A stretch of DNA of 64,000 bases, from NCBI GenBank assembly GCA_018970865.1, contig JAGWVN010000007.1:1-64000 (forward strand), read 5' to 3'. Under the pieces are notes generated by a model. That model had not been told where the DNA came from, did no database searches, and saw only the letters and a program-made list of their open reading frames with translations. The DNA is from Betaproteobacteria bacterium. GTDB taxonomy: Bacteria; Pseudomonadota; Gammaproteobacteria; Burkholderiales; Burkholderiaceae_E. This document shows, one piece after another, positions 34,540-44,068 of the stretch; position 1 is the first letter of the stretch; every line of letters begins with the position of its first letter. Both the position numbers and the translations under genes were made by a program.

Positions 34540-36054
34540 CTACTCGTGCTTGAGCGCGGGGAACAGGATCACATCGCGGATGTTCGGGCTGTCGGTGAGC
34601 AGCATCACCAGGCGGTCGATCCCGATGCCGCAGCCGCCGGTGGGCGGCATGCCGTATTCGAGGGCGCGAACGAAGTCGGCGTCGTAGAACATCGCCTCCT
34701 CGTCGCCGGCCTCCTTGGCCTGCACCTGGGCCTGGAAGCGCGCGGCCTGGTCTTCGGCGTCATTGAGCTCGGAAAAGCCGTTGGCGATCTCGCGGCCGGT
34801 GATGAAGAGTTCGAAGCGCTCGGTGATGCCGGGCCGGGAGTCGGACTCGCGCGCGAGCGGCGAGACCTCCACCGGGTAGTCGATGATGAAGGTGGGTTGC
34901 CAGAGCTGGCTCTCGGCGACCTCCTCGAACAGCGCGAGCGCCAGCGCGCCTGCGCCGGCGTTCCGGTGGCGGGCATCGTTCAGGTTCAGGCCGAGACGGG
35001 CAAGCTCGGCGCGCAGCCAGTCGGGGTCGTGCAGCGGCGCGTCCTGGTAGCGCGGCGCGTACTGCACGATGGCCTGCGCGATGGTCAGCCGCTGGAAGGG
35101 CTGGCCGAGATCGAGTTCGCGACCCTGGTAGCTGAGCGCGGTGGTGCCGGCGGCGGCCTGCGCGCAGTCGCGGATCACCTGCTCGGTGAAGTCCATCAGC
35201 CACCGGTAGTCGGTGTAGGCGGCGTAGAACTCCATCATGGTGAACTCGGGATTGTGGCGCGGGCTGATCCCTTCGTTGCGGAAGTTGCGATTGACCTCGA
35301 AGACCCGCTCGAAGCCGCCGACGATCAGCCGCTTCAGGTAGAGCTCGGGGGCAATGCGCAGGTACATGTCCTGCGAGAGCGCGTTGTGGTGGGTGATGAA
35401 TGGCCGGGCCGCGGCGCCCCCGGGAATGGGGTGCAGCATGGGCGTCTCGACCTCGAGGAAGCCGTGCCCGGTCATGAAGCTGCGGATGGCCGCCAGCGCG
35501 CGGCTGCGGGTGACGAAGGTGCGGCGGGTGTCAGGGTTGACGATCAGGTCGACATAGCGCTGCCGATACCGGGTCTCCTGGTCGTGCAGGCCGTGGAACT
35601 TGTCGGGCAGCGGCCGCAGCGACTTGGCCAGCAGCCGCACCGCGCTGCAGCGCACCGAGAGCTCGCCCTTCATGGTCTTGAAGAGCACGCCCTCGGCGGC
35701 GACGATGTCGCCGAGATCCCAGTGCTTGAAGGCCTCGTGGGCCGCCGGGCCGACGCCCTCGTCGTTCATCCAGAGCTGCAGCCGCCCGGTGGCGTCCTGC
35801 ACGGTGCCGAAGCTGGCCTTGCCCTGCACCCGCTTGAGCATCAGCCGACCGGCGATCGAGACCCGCACCGCGGCCTGCTCGAGCGCCTCGCGGCTGAGCG
35901 CCTCGTGCGCGGCCAGCAGCGGTCCGGCCCGGTCGGCGGGCCGGGCGTCGTTCGGGAAGGCCGGGCCGGCCTCGCGCAGGCGGGCGAGCTTGGCGCGCCG
36001 CTCGGCGATGATCTGGTTCTCGTCGGCGGCGGGCGCGGTGGAGGGTTCGGTCAT
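34540..36054 (-). CDS. lysS: lysyl-tRNA synthetase (class II)
   Basis: The 504-residue class II enzyme has an N-terminal OB-fold anticodon-binding domain ([21 protein letters not shown] in part), motif 1 near [13 protein letters not shown], motif 2 ([20 protein letters not shown]) and motif 3 ([12 protein letters not shown]). The aligned set is complete. It charges tRNA-Lys in the cytoplasm. It follows prfB by 4 bases, the usual prfB-lysS order. Confidence 0.98.
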   Translation of the reverse strand: MTEPSTAPAADENQIIAERRAKLARLREAGPAFPNDARPADRAGPLLAAHEALSREALEQAAVRVSIAGRLMLKRVQGKASFGTVQDATGRLQLWMNDEGVGPAAHEAFKHWDLGDIVAAEGVLFKTMKGELSVRCSAVRLLAKSLRPLPDKFHGLHDQETRYRQRYVDLIVNPDTRRTFVTRSRALAAIRSFMTGHGFLEVETPMLHPIPGGAAARPFITHHNALSQDMYLRIAPELYLKRLIVGGFERVFEVNRNFRNEGISPRHNPEFTMMEFYAAYTDYRWLMDFTEQVIRDCAQAAAGTTALSYQGRELDLGQPFQRLTIAQAIVQYAPRYQDAPLHDPDWLRAELARLGLNLNDARHRNAGAGALALALFEEVAESQLWQPTFIIDYPVEVSPLARESDSRPGITERFELFITGREIANGFSELNDAEDQAARFQAQVQAKEAGDEEAMFYDADFVRALEYGMPPTGGCGIGIDRLVMLLTDSPNIRDVILFPALKHE

Positions 36055-36058
36055 GGTC

Positions 36059-37163
36059 CTAGACGCCCTGCTTCAGGCTGGCGAAGATGAAGGGATCGAG
36101 ATCACCGTCGAGCACGCTGCGGGTGTTGCTGATCTCGACATTGGTGCGCAGGTCCTTGATGCGGGACTGGTCGAGCACATACGAGCGGATCTGGTGGCCC
36201 CAGCCGATGTCGGTCTTGCTGGCCTCGACCTTGTCCTGCTCGGCGCGGCGCTTGCGCAGCTCGAGCTCGAACAGGCGCGCGCGCAGCATCTTCATCGCCT
36301 CGTCCTTGTTGCGGTGCTGCGAGCGGTCGTTCTGGCACTGCACGACGATGTTGGTGGGCAGGTGCGTGATGCGCACCGCCGACTCGGTCTTGTTCACATG
36401 CTGACCGCCCGCGCCCGAGGCACGGTAGACATCGATGCGCAGATCGGCCGGGTTGATGTCGATCTGGATGGAGTCGTCGACCTCGGGGTAGACGAACACC
36501 GAGGCGAACGAGGTGTGCCGACCGCCGCTGGAATCGAAGGGCGACTTGCGCACCAGCCGGTGCACGCCGGTCTCGGTGCGCAGGAAGCCGTAGGCGTACT
36601 CGCCCTCGACCTTGAGCGAGGCGCCCTTGATGCCGGCGGTGTCGCCTTCGGTCTCCTCGAGCACCTCGGTGCGGAAGCCCTTGCGCTCGCAGTAGCGCAG
36701 GTACTGGCGCAGCAGCATCTGCGCCCAGTCCTGCGCCTCGGTGCCGCCGGCGCCGGCCTGGATCTCCATGAAGCAGGGATTGGGGTCGGCCGGGTTGGCG
36801 AACATCCGCCGGAACTCGAGCGCCTCGACCTGCTGCTGCAGGCTGGCGACATCGGTCTCGACCGCCTCCAGGGTGGAGTCATCGCTCTCCTCGCGCGCGA
36901 TGCCGAAGAGTTCATCGGCATCGGACAGGCCGGCCTCGAGCTCGGTGATGCGCAGTACCACCGACTCGAGCAGTTTCTTTTCGCGGCCGAGGTCCTGGGC
37001 GCGCTGGGCGTCGTTCCAGACATCGGGCGCCTCGAGGGCGCGATCGACTTCGATCAGGCGGGTTCGCTTGACATCGAAGTCAAAGATACCCCCGGAGTTC
37101 GATCACCCGACGGCGAAGGTCGGCGATCAGGGCGGCGAGGGCATTGAGGCGTTCGGCTTCCAT
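36059..37163 (-). CDS. prfB: peptide chain release factor 2, made by programmed +1 frameshift
   Basis: ATG 37163 opens a 27-codon frame ([12 protein letters not shown]...) that ends at TGA 37080-37082. Shifting +1 at CTT-TGA continues for 340 codons, giving 367 residues. The long part has the SPF anticodon-like tripeptide (KSPFDSSGG), the GGQ hydrolysis motif ([14 protein letters not shown]) and the RF-1-like fold. RF2 reads UGA and UAA. The frameshift senses RF2 level, as UGA is read slowly when RF2 is low. It leads the prfB-lysS operon. Confidence 0.97.
37079..37094 (-). promoter_or_regulatory. prfB +1 frameshift site
   Basis: On the minus strand the bases CGGGGGTATCTTTGAC include the internal Shine-Dalgarno-like GGGGG, the slippery CTT, and an in-frame UGA followed by C. 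This is the same arrangement as the E. coli prfB site (AGGGGGTATCTTTGAC) and differs by one base at the start. It autoregulates RF2. Confidence 0.95.
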
Positions 37164-37277
37164 GGGATCCTGTCTGGCGCCTCGGGGGACGCACCGGTGC
37201 GAAACCGGCCATTATAGGGAGCCTTGAGAAGGATCGGCCCGATGGCCGATCGCGGGCGGGCCGACCCCGCGCGCCGG

Positions 37278-38267
37278 TCAGCGTTGGGCTTGCGGGTAGG
37301 GCGACCCGCCGATGCTGCTGCGCGGCTCGTACTTGGGCGCGCCCACCCAGCCGAAGTGCAGGGCCAGCGCCACCGCGGCCAGCGCGCTGGTGACGCCGGC
37401 GGCAAAGCCCGCCCCGAGCGGCAGCGAGAACAGCCGCAGCCGCCGGCGCGGCTGCGGCTGGCTCAGCCGCAGCTCGCGAGCCGCCACCCGCACATCGCGG
37501 GTGTGCACCTCGAAGGCATGGGCGAGCGACGCGGCCATGAGGGCCTTGTCGGCGAGCAGGTTGATGCGATCGGGCAGGCCGCGCGAGAGCACCGCGAGCG
37601 CGCGCACGGCGCCGACCGAGAAGATGCGCGGTCCGTCATAGCCGGCACTGCGCAGGCGGCCGTGGAGGTATTCATGCACCTCGTCGCGCGACAGGCGGTT
37701 CAGGCACAGGCGGTGGGTGATGCGGTCATCGAGCGCCCCGAAGGCCTCGAGCGCGAGTCGCTGTTCGAGCTCGGGCGGCCCGACCAGCACCAGGCGCAAC
37801 GCATTGCCGCCGCGACCCACGCCCTGACCGAGCAGGCGCAGATGCTCGAGGGTTTCGAGCGGCATGGACTGCGCCTCGTCGATCAGCACGATCAGCTTCT
37901 CGCCCGAGACCGCGCTGTGGTTGAGGCGGTCGCGCAGGTCGGCGCGCATGCGGCGGGGGTCGGTGCGATGGACCGTCATCCCGAGCCTCTCGGCGAGCAT
38001 CACGTCGATCAGGCGCGGGCTGAGCATGGGGTCGGTGACATGAACCACCCGGTAGCGGTCCGGAGGCAGCTTGCGCAGCAGCCAGCGGCACAGGGTGGTC
38101 TTGCCGGTGCCGTTCTCGCCGATGAGGCTGATGAAGCCGGTCTCGCGGGCGATGACATGCAGCAGCGACCGGGCGGTCTCATGCCGGGTGCCCGGGAACA
38201 CGAGCTGCCTCGGTTCGTTGGCAGTGTCGAACGGCAGGAGCTGCAGGCCGAAGTGCGCGAGATACAT
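37278..38267 (-). CDS. ExeA/MSHA-type AAA ATPase with one C-terminal membrane segment
   Basis: The 329-residue protein has the ExeA-like AAA core (MYLAHFGLQLLPFDTAN at the start, Walker A GENGTGKTT near residue 50, Walker B VLIDEAQSMPLE near 130). A single hydrophobic segment is near residues 285-305, and a short tail lacks a recognisable peptidoglycan-binding domain. Such ATPases help assemble type II secretion or MSHA-like systems, but no secretion genes lie near. It is downstream of recJ on the same strand. Confidence 0.85.
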   Translation of the reverse strand: MYLAHFGLQLLPFDTANEPRQLVFPGTRHETARSLLHVIARETGFISLIGENGTGKTTLCRWLLRKLPPDRYRVVHVTDPMLSPRLIDVMLAERLGMTVHRTDPRRMRADLRDRLNHSAVSGEKLIVLIDEAQSMPLETLEHLRLLGQGVGRGGNALRLVLVGPPELEQRLALEAFGALDDRITHRLCLNRLSRDEVHEYLHGRLRSAGYDGPRIFSVGAVRALAVLSRGLPDRINLLADKALMAASLAHAFEVHTRDVRVAARELRLSQPQPRRRLRLFSLPLGAGFAAGVTSALAAVALALHFGWVGAPKYEPRSSIGGSPYPQAQR

Positions 38268-38318
38268 TCTGCCGATTATCGGCTGCTGCCTGCCGTCGGG
38301 CGCGGAACTTGATCACGC

Positions 38319-40037
38319 TCAGCGCGGCGCGCTCACCTGCTCGATCAGCAGCTGCAGCGAGGCGCGTCCGCCCCAGTCGTTGCGGTTGAGCCGGTAGGCG
38401 ATCAGCGCGCGGCGCGGCAGCAGCTCGGTGCGACCGAATGCGACGGCCGCGAAGGTCTGTCCGCCGATGCGCAGGTCGACCCGCAGGTGTCGCTCCTTGA
38501 GCAGCCGCTGGCCGAGCACCTCGGCCTCGTCGGCGAACACCGGCGCCGGAAAGCCCTGGCCCCACACCGCGCGGTCGATCGCCTCGACCAGGTCGAGGTC
38601 GACCGGTTCGCCGGCCAGCGCGCCGTCGGTGGCGAACTCGGGCGAGAAGGCGCCGGGATCGGCGAGCTCGGCCACGGCCTGCTCGAAGCAGGCGCTGAAG
38701 CGCGCCAGCGCGTCGGCGCGCAGGGTGAGGCCGGCCGCCATGGCATGTCCGCCGAAGCGCAGGACGGCGCCCGGCGCGCGCTTGGCGGCGAGGTCGATCG
38801 CGTCGCGCAGATGCACGCCCGGGATCGAGCGGCCGGAGCCCTGCAGGCAACCCGGCTCGCCGGCCGGCGCGAGCGCCAGGGTGGGGCGGTGGTGGCGATC
38901 CTTCAGCCGCGTGGCCACCAGACCGACCACGCCCGCGTGCCAGTCGGGGCGGTGCACCACCAGCGTGACGGCGCCGTCCGCCGGCTCGCCGACCGCGGCC
39001 AGCGCCTCGTCGCGCATGCGCTCCTCGAGTTCGCGCCGCGAGCGGTTGATGCCGTCGAGCTCGGCGGCGAGCGCATGGGCGCGGTCTTCGTCATCGGTGA
39101 TCAGGCACTCGATGCCCAGGGAGATGTCGGCGAGGCGGCCGGCGGCATTGATGCGCGGCCCCACCCCGAAGCCGATGTCCTGGCAGCCGGCGCTGCGCCA
39201 CTCGCGCCCGGCCACGGCGAACAGCGCCCTCACGCCGGCCTGGGCCTGGCCGGCGCGGATGCGCCGCAGGCCTGCGGATACCAGCAGGCGGTTGTTGCGG
39301 TCGAGCCGGACCAGGTCGGCCACCGTGCCCACCGCGACCAGATCGAGCAGGGCCTGCAGCGCCGGCTCGGGCCGGTCACGGAAGGCGCCCTCGCGGCGCA
39401 GCAGCGCCCGCAGGGCGAGCAGCAGGTAGAACATCACCCCCACGCCGGCGAGGTGCTTGCTGGCGAAGCCGCAGCCTGGCTGATTCGGGTTGACGATCGC
39501 CGCGGCCCGCGGCAGGGCATCGCCGGGCAGGTGGTGGTCGGTGACCACCACATCGATGCCCAGCTCGCGGGCCCGATCGACGCCCTCGAGGCTGGCGATG
39601 CCGTTGTCCACCGTGATGATCAGCGCCGGACGGCCCAGCCGCGGATGCGCCGCGGCGAGATCGACGATCGGCGGGGTGAGGCCGTAACCGTGCTCCAGCC
39701 GGTTGGGCACCAGGAAGTCGACCACCGCGCCCAGCGCGCGCAGTCCGCGGATGCCCACTGCGCAGGCGGTCGCGCCATCGCAGTCGTAGTCGGCCACGAT
39801 CAGCATCGGCTCGCGGGCGGCGATCGCCCGGGCGAGCCGCCGGGCCGCAGGGTCGATGCCGAGCAGGTCGTCGGGCGGCAGCAGATCGCCGAGCGAGGCG
39901 CCGAGTTCGTCGGCGCTGGCGATGCCGCGCGCGGCATACACCCGCGCGAGCACCGGATGCAGGCCGGCAGCCAGCAGCCGGTCGCGCGCCGGTGCCGGGG
40001 CGTGGCGGATGACCAGGCGGGGCGAAGCGCCGCTCAT
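38319..40037 (-). CDS. recJ: single-stranded-DNA-specific exonuclease RecJ
   Basis: The 572-residue protein has the DHH phosphoesterase motifs (DYDCDGATA near residue 82, DNGIAS, VVTDHHLPG) and the DHHA1 segment (GGHAMAAGL near 430), followed by the C-terminal OB-like domain. It degrades single-stranded DNA 5' to 3' in mismatch repair, base-excision repair and RecF-type recombination. ATG 40037 overlaps the upstream stop by 4 bases. Confidence 0.97.
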   Translation of the reverse strand: MSGASPRLVIRHAPAPARDRLLAAGLHPVLARVYAARGIASADELGASLGDLLPPDDLLGIDPAARRLARAIAAREPMLIVADYDCDGATACAVGIRGLRALGAVVDFLVPNRLEHGYGLTPPIVDLAAAHPRLGRPALIITVDNGIASLEGVDRARELGIDVVVTDHHLPGDALPRAAAIVNPNQPGCGFASKHLAGVGVMFYLLLALRALLRREGAFRDRPEPALQALLDLVAVGTVADLVRLDRNNRLLVSAGLRRIRAGQAQAGVRALFAVAGREWRSAGCQDIGFGVGPRINAAGRLADISLGIECLITDDEDRAHALAAELDGINRSRRELEERMRDEALAAVGEPADGAVTLVVHRPDWHAGVVGLVATRLKDRHHRPTLALAPAGEPGCLQGSGRSIPGVHLRDAIDLAAKRAPGAVLRFGGHAMAAGLTLRADALARFSACFEQAVAELADPGAFSPEFATDGALAGEPVDLDLVEAIDRAVWGQGFPAPVFADEAEVLGQRLLKERHLRVDLRIGGQTFAAVAFGRTELLPRRALIAYRLNRNDWGGRASLQLLIEQVSAPR

Positions 40038-41071
40038 GCGGCGGGCGCGGCGAGCGCGGCGAGGGCGTCGAATCGGCGCCACCAGCGCCAGCGCCAGCGG
40101 CGTCCGGTGCCCTCCGCCAGGGTGAGCACCCGGCGTTCGCCCGTGAGCACCACCCGCAGCGGGCCCGTCGCGGCGGCGCGAAGCGCATGCCAGCGCGGGC
40201 CATCGAGCCAGGCGTCGGCCTCGGCCCAGGCCTGGCGCCAGGCATGGGCGTCGCCCAGGCGTCGTGGGGCCCGCCAGGCGTCGAGATCGACCAGCACCGG
40301 GCCGGCATCGCGGCCCCAGTCGGGCAGGGGCTGATCGTGAGCGCAGACCTGCCAGCCGGCCGCGCTGGCCAGGCCGGCCAGGGCAGGGCAGTGGCTGATC
40401 AGCAGGCCGCGCACGGGCGCCGCCGGTGGCCCCGCCACGAACCCGTCCAGCCAGAGGGCATTGACCGGGCGCCTGCCCGTCTGCTCGCGGGCCTGGTTGA
40501 CGGGGTGCTCGTGCCAGCCCATCTGCACTTCGGTGAGCAGGCGACGCCAGGCCCGGGCCGCCGGCCCTGCGGGCTGGTAGGCGATCACATGGCGCCCGCT
40601 GGCCAGCGTCCAGGGCCAGCACTGCAGATCCCAGGGCGCGCCCAGTGCATACCAGGCCTCGGGCCCGGGCGCGTGCAGGCGCAGCCCGGCTGCCTCGAAG
40701 GCCGCCGCGGCGCTGCGGGCGAGCTCGGCGGACTCGGCCGGCTCGAGCGCGAGTTGCGCGGGGTCGGTGAGCAGGGCGTGATCGATGCCCAGATGCAGGT
40801 GGCAGGGGCGAAGGCCCCACCACGGCGGCGTCAGCCCATGGCGGACGCCGCCAAAGGCCTGGATCGCGCTGCCCGCCGGCACGCCGAACTCGGCGCGCAG
40901 CCAGTCGTCCTCGGGCAGTTCGGGCAGGGGATCCCCGCTCAGCTGGCGGTCGTGCGAGACGCGGCCGGCCGCCAGCAGGCGCTGCAGGGCGCTGCCCGGG
41001 GGCAGACGCAGCGCGCCGGCCGGGTCGGCGTCGGGCGCGGCGCCCGCGCACAGCAGGGTGATCGGGTTCAT
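40034..41071 (-). CDS. COG4255-type conserved hypothetical protein
   Basis: The 345-residue soluble protein is Trp- and Ala-rich and has a PPWWGLRPCHLHLGIDHALL segment near residue 80 and a VNALWLDGF segment near 205. It matches proteins annotated as RpfE-type regulatory protein or a distant relative of cofactor-independent phosphoglycerate mutase, always beside recJ in betaproteobacteria. No catalytic motif is clear. The gene overlaps recJ by 4 bases and diverges from lolC with 27 bases between starts, so the two promoters overlap. Confidence 0.75.
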   Translation of the reverse strand: MNPITLLCAGAAPDADPAGALRLPPGSALQRLLAAGRVSHDRQLSGDPLPELPEDDWLRAEFGVPAGSAIQAFGGVRHGLTPPWWGLRPCHLHLGIDHALLTDPAQLALEPAESAELARSAAAAFEAAGLRLHAPGPEAWYALGAPWDLQCWPWTLASGRHVIAYQPAGPAARAWRRLLTEVQMGWHEHPVNQAREQTGRRPVNALWLDGFVAGPPAAPVRGLLISHCPALAGLASAAGWQVCAHDQPLPDWGRDAGPVLVDLDAWRAPRRLGDAHAWRQAWAEADAWLDGPRWHALRAAATGPLRVVLTGERRVLTLAEGTGRRWRWRWWRRFDALAALAAPAA

Positions 41072-41098
41072 GGGCAGCGTCGGAAGGGTGGGGATTCT

Positions 41099-42394
41099 AT
41101 GGCACACTCGCCCGCCGCCTTCCGGATGCCACCTGCCTTGCCGTTTCCGTTCGAACTCCAGATCGGGCTTCGTTACACGCGGGCCGGCCGCCGGGCGGGT
41201 CGACGCGACGGCTTCATCTCGTTCATCTCGGCCATGTCGGTAGCCGGCATCGCGCTCGGGGTGGCGGCGCTCATCACGGTGCTCTCGGTGATGAACGGCT
41301 TCCAGAAGGAGGTCACCGACCGGATGCTGTCGGTGCTCTCGCACATCGAGGTCTACGGACCGCAGGCCGGGCTGGACGATCCGTCGGCGCTGCTGGCGCG
41401 CACTGGTGCGCATCCGCGGGTGGTGGCCGCCGCGCCCTTCGTGGTCGGACAGGCCATCATCGCCCGGGGCGAGACCGTGCGTGGCGCAATCGTGCGCGGC
41501 ATCGATCCGGCGCGTGAACCGGCCGTGGCCGACTTCCTCGCAGGCCCGTCGGGCAGGCTGCTCGCGGGACTGGTGCCTGGCGAATTCGGCGCGCTGGTGG
41601 GCGTGGAGATGGCGCGCCAGCTCATGCTGCAGGTGGGCGACCGCATCGCGCTGGTGGCGCCGCAGGGCACCACCACGCCGGCCGGCGTGGTGCCGCGGCT
41701 GCGGCAGTTCACCGTCACCGGCATCTTCGATTCCGGACACTACGAGTACGACAGCACCCTGGTGCTCACCCATCTGCAGGACGCGGCGCGCCTGTTCCGC
41801 GTGGAGGGCGCCAGCGGCGTGCGCCTGAAGACCTCGCAGATGATGGCCGCGCCGGCCATCGCGCGCGAGCTCTCGGCGGTGCTGGGGCCCGAGTTCCATG
41901 TGCGCGACTGGTCGCGCGAGAACCGCAACTGGTTTGCCGCGGTGGAGATCGAGAAGCGCATGATGTTCATCATCCTCACCATGATCATCGCGGTGGCGGC
42001 CTTCAACCTGATCTCCATGCTGGTGATGACCGTGACCGACAAGCAGTCGGACATCGCCATCCTGCGCACCCTCGGCGCGAGCCCGGCCAGCATTCTCGCG
42101 GTGTTCATCGTGCAGGGCGCGGTGGTCGGGTTGCTCGGCACCGGCCTGGGCGTGGCCGGCGGCGTGCTGCTCGCGCTGAACATCGACGGCGTGGTGGGCG
42201 CGGTGGAACGCCTGTTCGGGTTCCAGGTGCTGCCCAAGGGCATCTATGTGATCAGTCACCTGCCCAGCGATCTGCGCTGGCCCGATGTCGGCCTGATCGC
42301 CGCGGTTTCGTGCACGCTGGCGCTGCTGGCCACCCTCTATCCGAGCTGGCGGGCCTCGCAGGTGCGGCCGGCCCAGGCGCTGCGCTATGAGTGA
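41099..42394 (+). CDS. lolC: LolC/LolE-type lipoprotein-releasing permease
   Basis: The 431-residue protein has an N-terminal transmembrane segment ([23 protein letters not shown] near residue 55), a large periplasmic domain, and three more segments in the C-terminal third ([19 protein letters not shown] and later), which is the MacB/FtsX/LolCE layout. It extracts outer-membrane lipoproteins from the inner membrane with LolD. ATG 41126 ([17 protein letters not shown]) is an alternative start, but GGGG before 41099 is a reasonable ribosome site. Only one LolC/E-like gene is present here, as in many non-enteric bacteria. Confidence 0.93.
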   Translation: MAHSPAAFRMPPALPFPFELQIGLRYTRAGRRAGRRDGFISFISAMSVAGIALGVAALITVLSVMNGFQKEVTDRMLSVLSHIEVYGPQAGLDDPSALLARTGAHPRVVAAAPFVVGQAIIARGETVRGAIVRGIDPAREPAVADFLAGPSGRLLAGLVPGEFGALVGVEMARQLMLQVGDRIALVAPQGTTTPAGVVPRLRQFTVTGIFDSGHYEYDSTLVLTHLQDAARLFRVEGASGVRLKTSQMMAAPAIARELSAVLGPEFHVRDWSRENRNWFAAVEIEKRMMFIILTMIIAVAAFNLISMLVMTVTDKQSDIAILRTLGASPASILAVFIVQGAVVGLLGTGLGVAGGVLLALNIDGVVGAVERLFGFQVLPKGIYVISHLPSDLRWPDVGLIAAVSCTLALLATLYPSWRASQVRPAQALRYE

Positions 42395-43166
42395 ACCGGC
42401 GGCCCGGTCGCCTGGGGGCGCGGGGGGCCGGGCAGGCCCGGGCGCGGGCCCGAGCGCCGGCACGGGCCCGGTGGCCGGCCAAGCGGCCGAGGCGTCGGTG
42501 CTCGCCTGCGCCGGCCTGTGCAAGCGCTATGACGATGGCGGGCTGGGGGTGGAGGTGCTCAATGGCGTCTCGCTTGCGGTGCGGCCCGGCGAGCGGGTGG
42601 CCATCGTCGGCGCGTCCGGCTCGGGCAAGAGCACGCTGCTGCATCTGCTGGGCGGGCTCGATGCGCCGAGCGCCGGCGAAGTGCGATGGGACGGCCAGGA
42701 TGTCTCCGGCCTGGGCGAGACCGAGCGGGGGGTCCGGCGCAACCGGCTGCTCGGCTTCGTCTACCAGTTCCATCACCTGTTGCCGGAGTTCAGCGCGCTC
42801 GACAATGTCGCCATGCCGCTGCGCATCCGTCGTCTGCCGGCCGCGCAGGCGCGGCGCGAGGCCGCTGCCGTGCTCGAGCAGGTCGGCCTGAGCGCCCGGC
42901 TGGCCCACCTGCCGGGCGAGCTCTCGGGCGGCGAGCGTCAGCGGGTGGCGCTGGCCCGCGCCCTGGTCACCCGGCCGCGCTGCGTGCTCGCCGACGAGCC
43001 CACCGGCAATCTCGACCGCGCCACGGCGCGCCAGGTCTTCTCGCTGATCGAGTCGCTCGGTCGCGAGTCGGGCACGGCCTTCATCATCGTCACCCACGAC
43101 GGCGAGCTCGCCGGCCGCGCCGATCGCGTGCTGGCGCTGCGCGACGGCGTGCTTTCGCCGGCCTGA
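42387..43166 (+). CDS. lolD: lipoprotein-releasing ABC ATPase LolD
   Basis: The 259-residue ATPase overlaps lolC by 8 bases. It has Walker [10 protein letters not shown] near residue 77, the Q-loop [10 protein letters not shown], signature LSGGERQ and Walker [11 protein letters not shown], as expected of LolD. Residues 1-35 are an Ala/Gly/Pro-rich extension unlike typical LolD, which may not be functional. A start at a later codon is possible but no strong ribosome site is seen. Confidence 0.95.
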   Translation: MSEPAARSPGGAGGRAGPGAGPSAGTGPVAGQAAEASVLACAGLCKRYDDGGLGVEVLNGVSLAVRPGERVAIVGASGSGKSTLLHLLGGLDAPSAGEVRWDGQDVSGLGETERGVRRNRLLGFVYQFHHLLPEFSALDNVAMPLRIRRLPAAQARREAAAVLEQVGLSARLAHLPGELSGGERQRVALARALVTRPRCVLADEPTGNLDRATARQVFSLIESLGRESGTAFIIVTHDGELAGRADRVLALRDGVLSPA

Positions 43167-43186
43167 GCCGGAACGCGCCGGCCGCC

Positions 43187-44047
43187 GTGCTGGTCGACAC
43201 CCACTGCCACCTCGATGCGCCGGAGTTCGCCGGCGAGGCACTGCTGCAGCGCCGGCAGGCGCTGGCGGCGGGCGTGGGCCTGATCGTGGTGCCCGCGGTC
43301 GAGGCGGGCAACTTCGCGGCGGTGCGCGCGCTGGCGGCCGCCGAGGATGAGGCGGGCCCCGGCGCGGGCTCTGGCTCTGGCGCGCGCTGCGTCTATGCGC
43401 TGGGCATCCACCCGATGTATGTCGATCGGGCGCGCGATGAGGATCTGGACCTGCTGCGCCAGGCGCTCATCGCGGCCGCTGATGATCCCGCCCTGGTGGC
43501 GGTGGGCGAGATCGGGCTCGACGGCTTCGTGCCCGGCCTCGATGCCGACCGCCAGGAGCGCTTCCTGGCGGCGCAGCTGCGCCTGGCCCGCGAGTTCGAC
43601 CTGCCGGTGATCCTGCATGTGCGACGGGCCCAGGACCGGGTGCTCAAGCATCTGCGCCGATGCCGCCCGTCCGGGGGCATCGCCCACGCCTTCAACGGCA
43701 GCCATCAGCAGGCTGGCGCCTTCCTCGATCTCGGGCTGGCGCTCGGCTTCGGCGGCGCGATGACCTTTGCGCGGGCGCTGCAGATCCGTCGCCTGGTGAG
43801 CGAGCTCCCGGCCCATGCGCATGTGCTGGAGACCGACTCGCCCGACATCGCGCCGGCGTGGCGCCATCCCGGCCGCAACGATCCGGCGCAGCTCGCCGGC
43901 ATCGCGGAGGTCTTCGCGCAGCTGCGTGGCCTGAGCGTCGAGCGCGCGTCGGCCGTCGCCACCGCCAATGCGGTGCGGGTGTTGCCGCGGCTCGCGGCCT
44001 GGGTCCGCTGGGCCGGCCATACGCCGGGAGGGGAACCGTCGGCCTGA
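43187..44047 (+). CDS. tatD: TatD-family metal-dependent hydrolase
   Basis: The 286-residue protein starts at GTG 43187 with the metal-binding HCHLD. It contains the metal-site glutamate in VGEIGLDGF, a histidine in VILHVRRAQ, a HAFNGSHQQ loop and the final ETDSPDIAP. TatD enzymes are Mg-dependent 3'-5' DNA exonucleases linked to repair. A 20-residue Gly/Ser insertion near residue 60 is unusual. It lies 20 bases after lolD. Confidence 0.92.
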   Translation: MLVDTHCHLDAPEFAGEALLQRRQALAAGVGLIVVPAVEAGNFAAVRALAAAEDEAGPGAGSGSGARCVYALGIHPMYVDRARDEDLDLLRQALIAAADDPALVAVGEIGLDGFVPGLDADRQERFLAAQLRLAREFDLPVILHVRRAQDRVLKHLRRCRPSGGIAHAFNGSHQQAGAFLDLGLALGFGGAMTFARALQIRRLVSELPAHAHVLETDSPDIAPAWRHPGRNDPAQLAGIAEVFAQLRGLSVERASAVATANAVRVLPRLAAWVRWAGHTPGGEPSA

Positions 44048-44068
44048 AGGCTCGGGCGCAACCGACGC

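Noticed and set aside
38487-40334. Long forward frame opposite recJ
   Set aside because: It has the low-complexity composition of a shadow frame and recJ motifs are complete.
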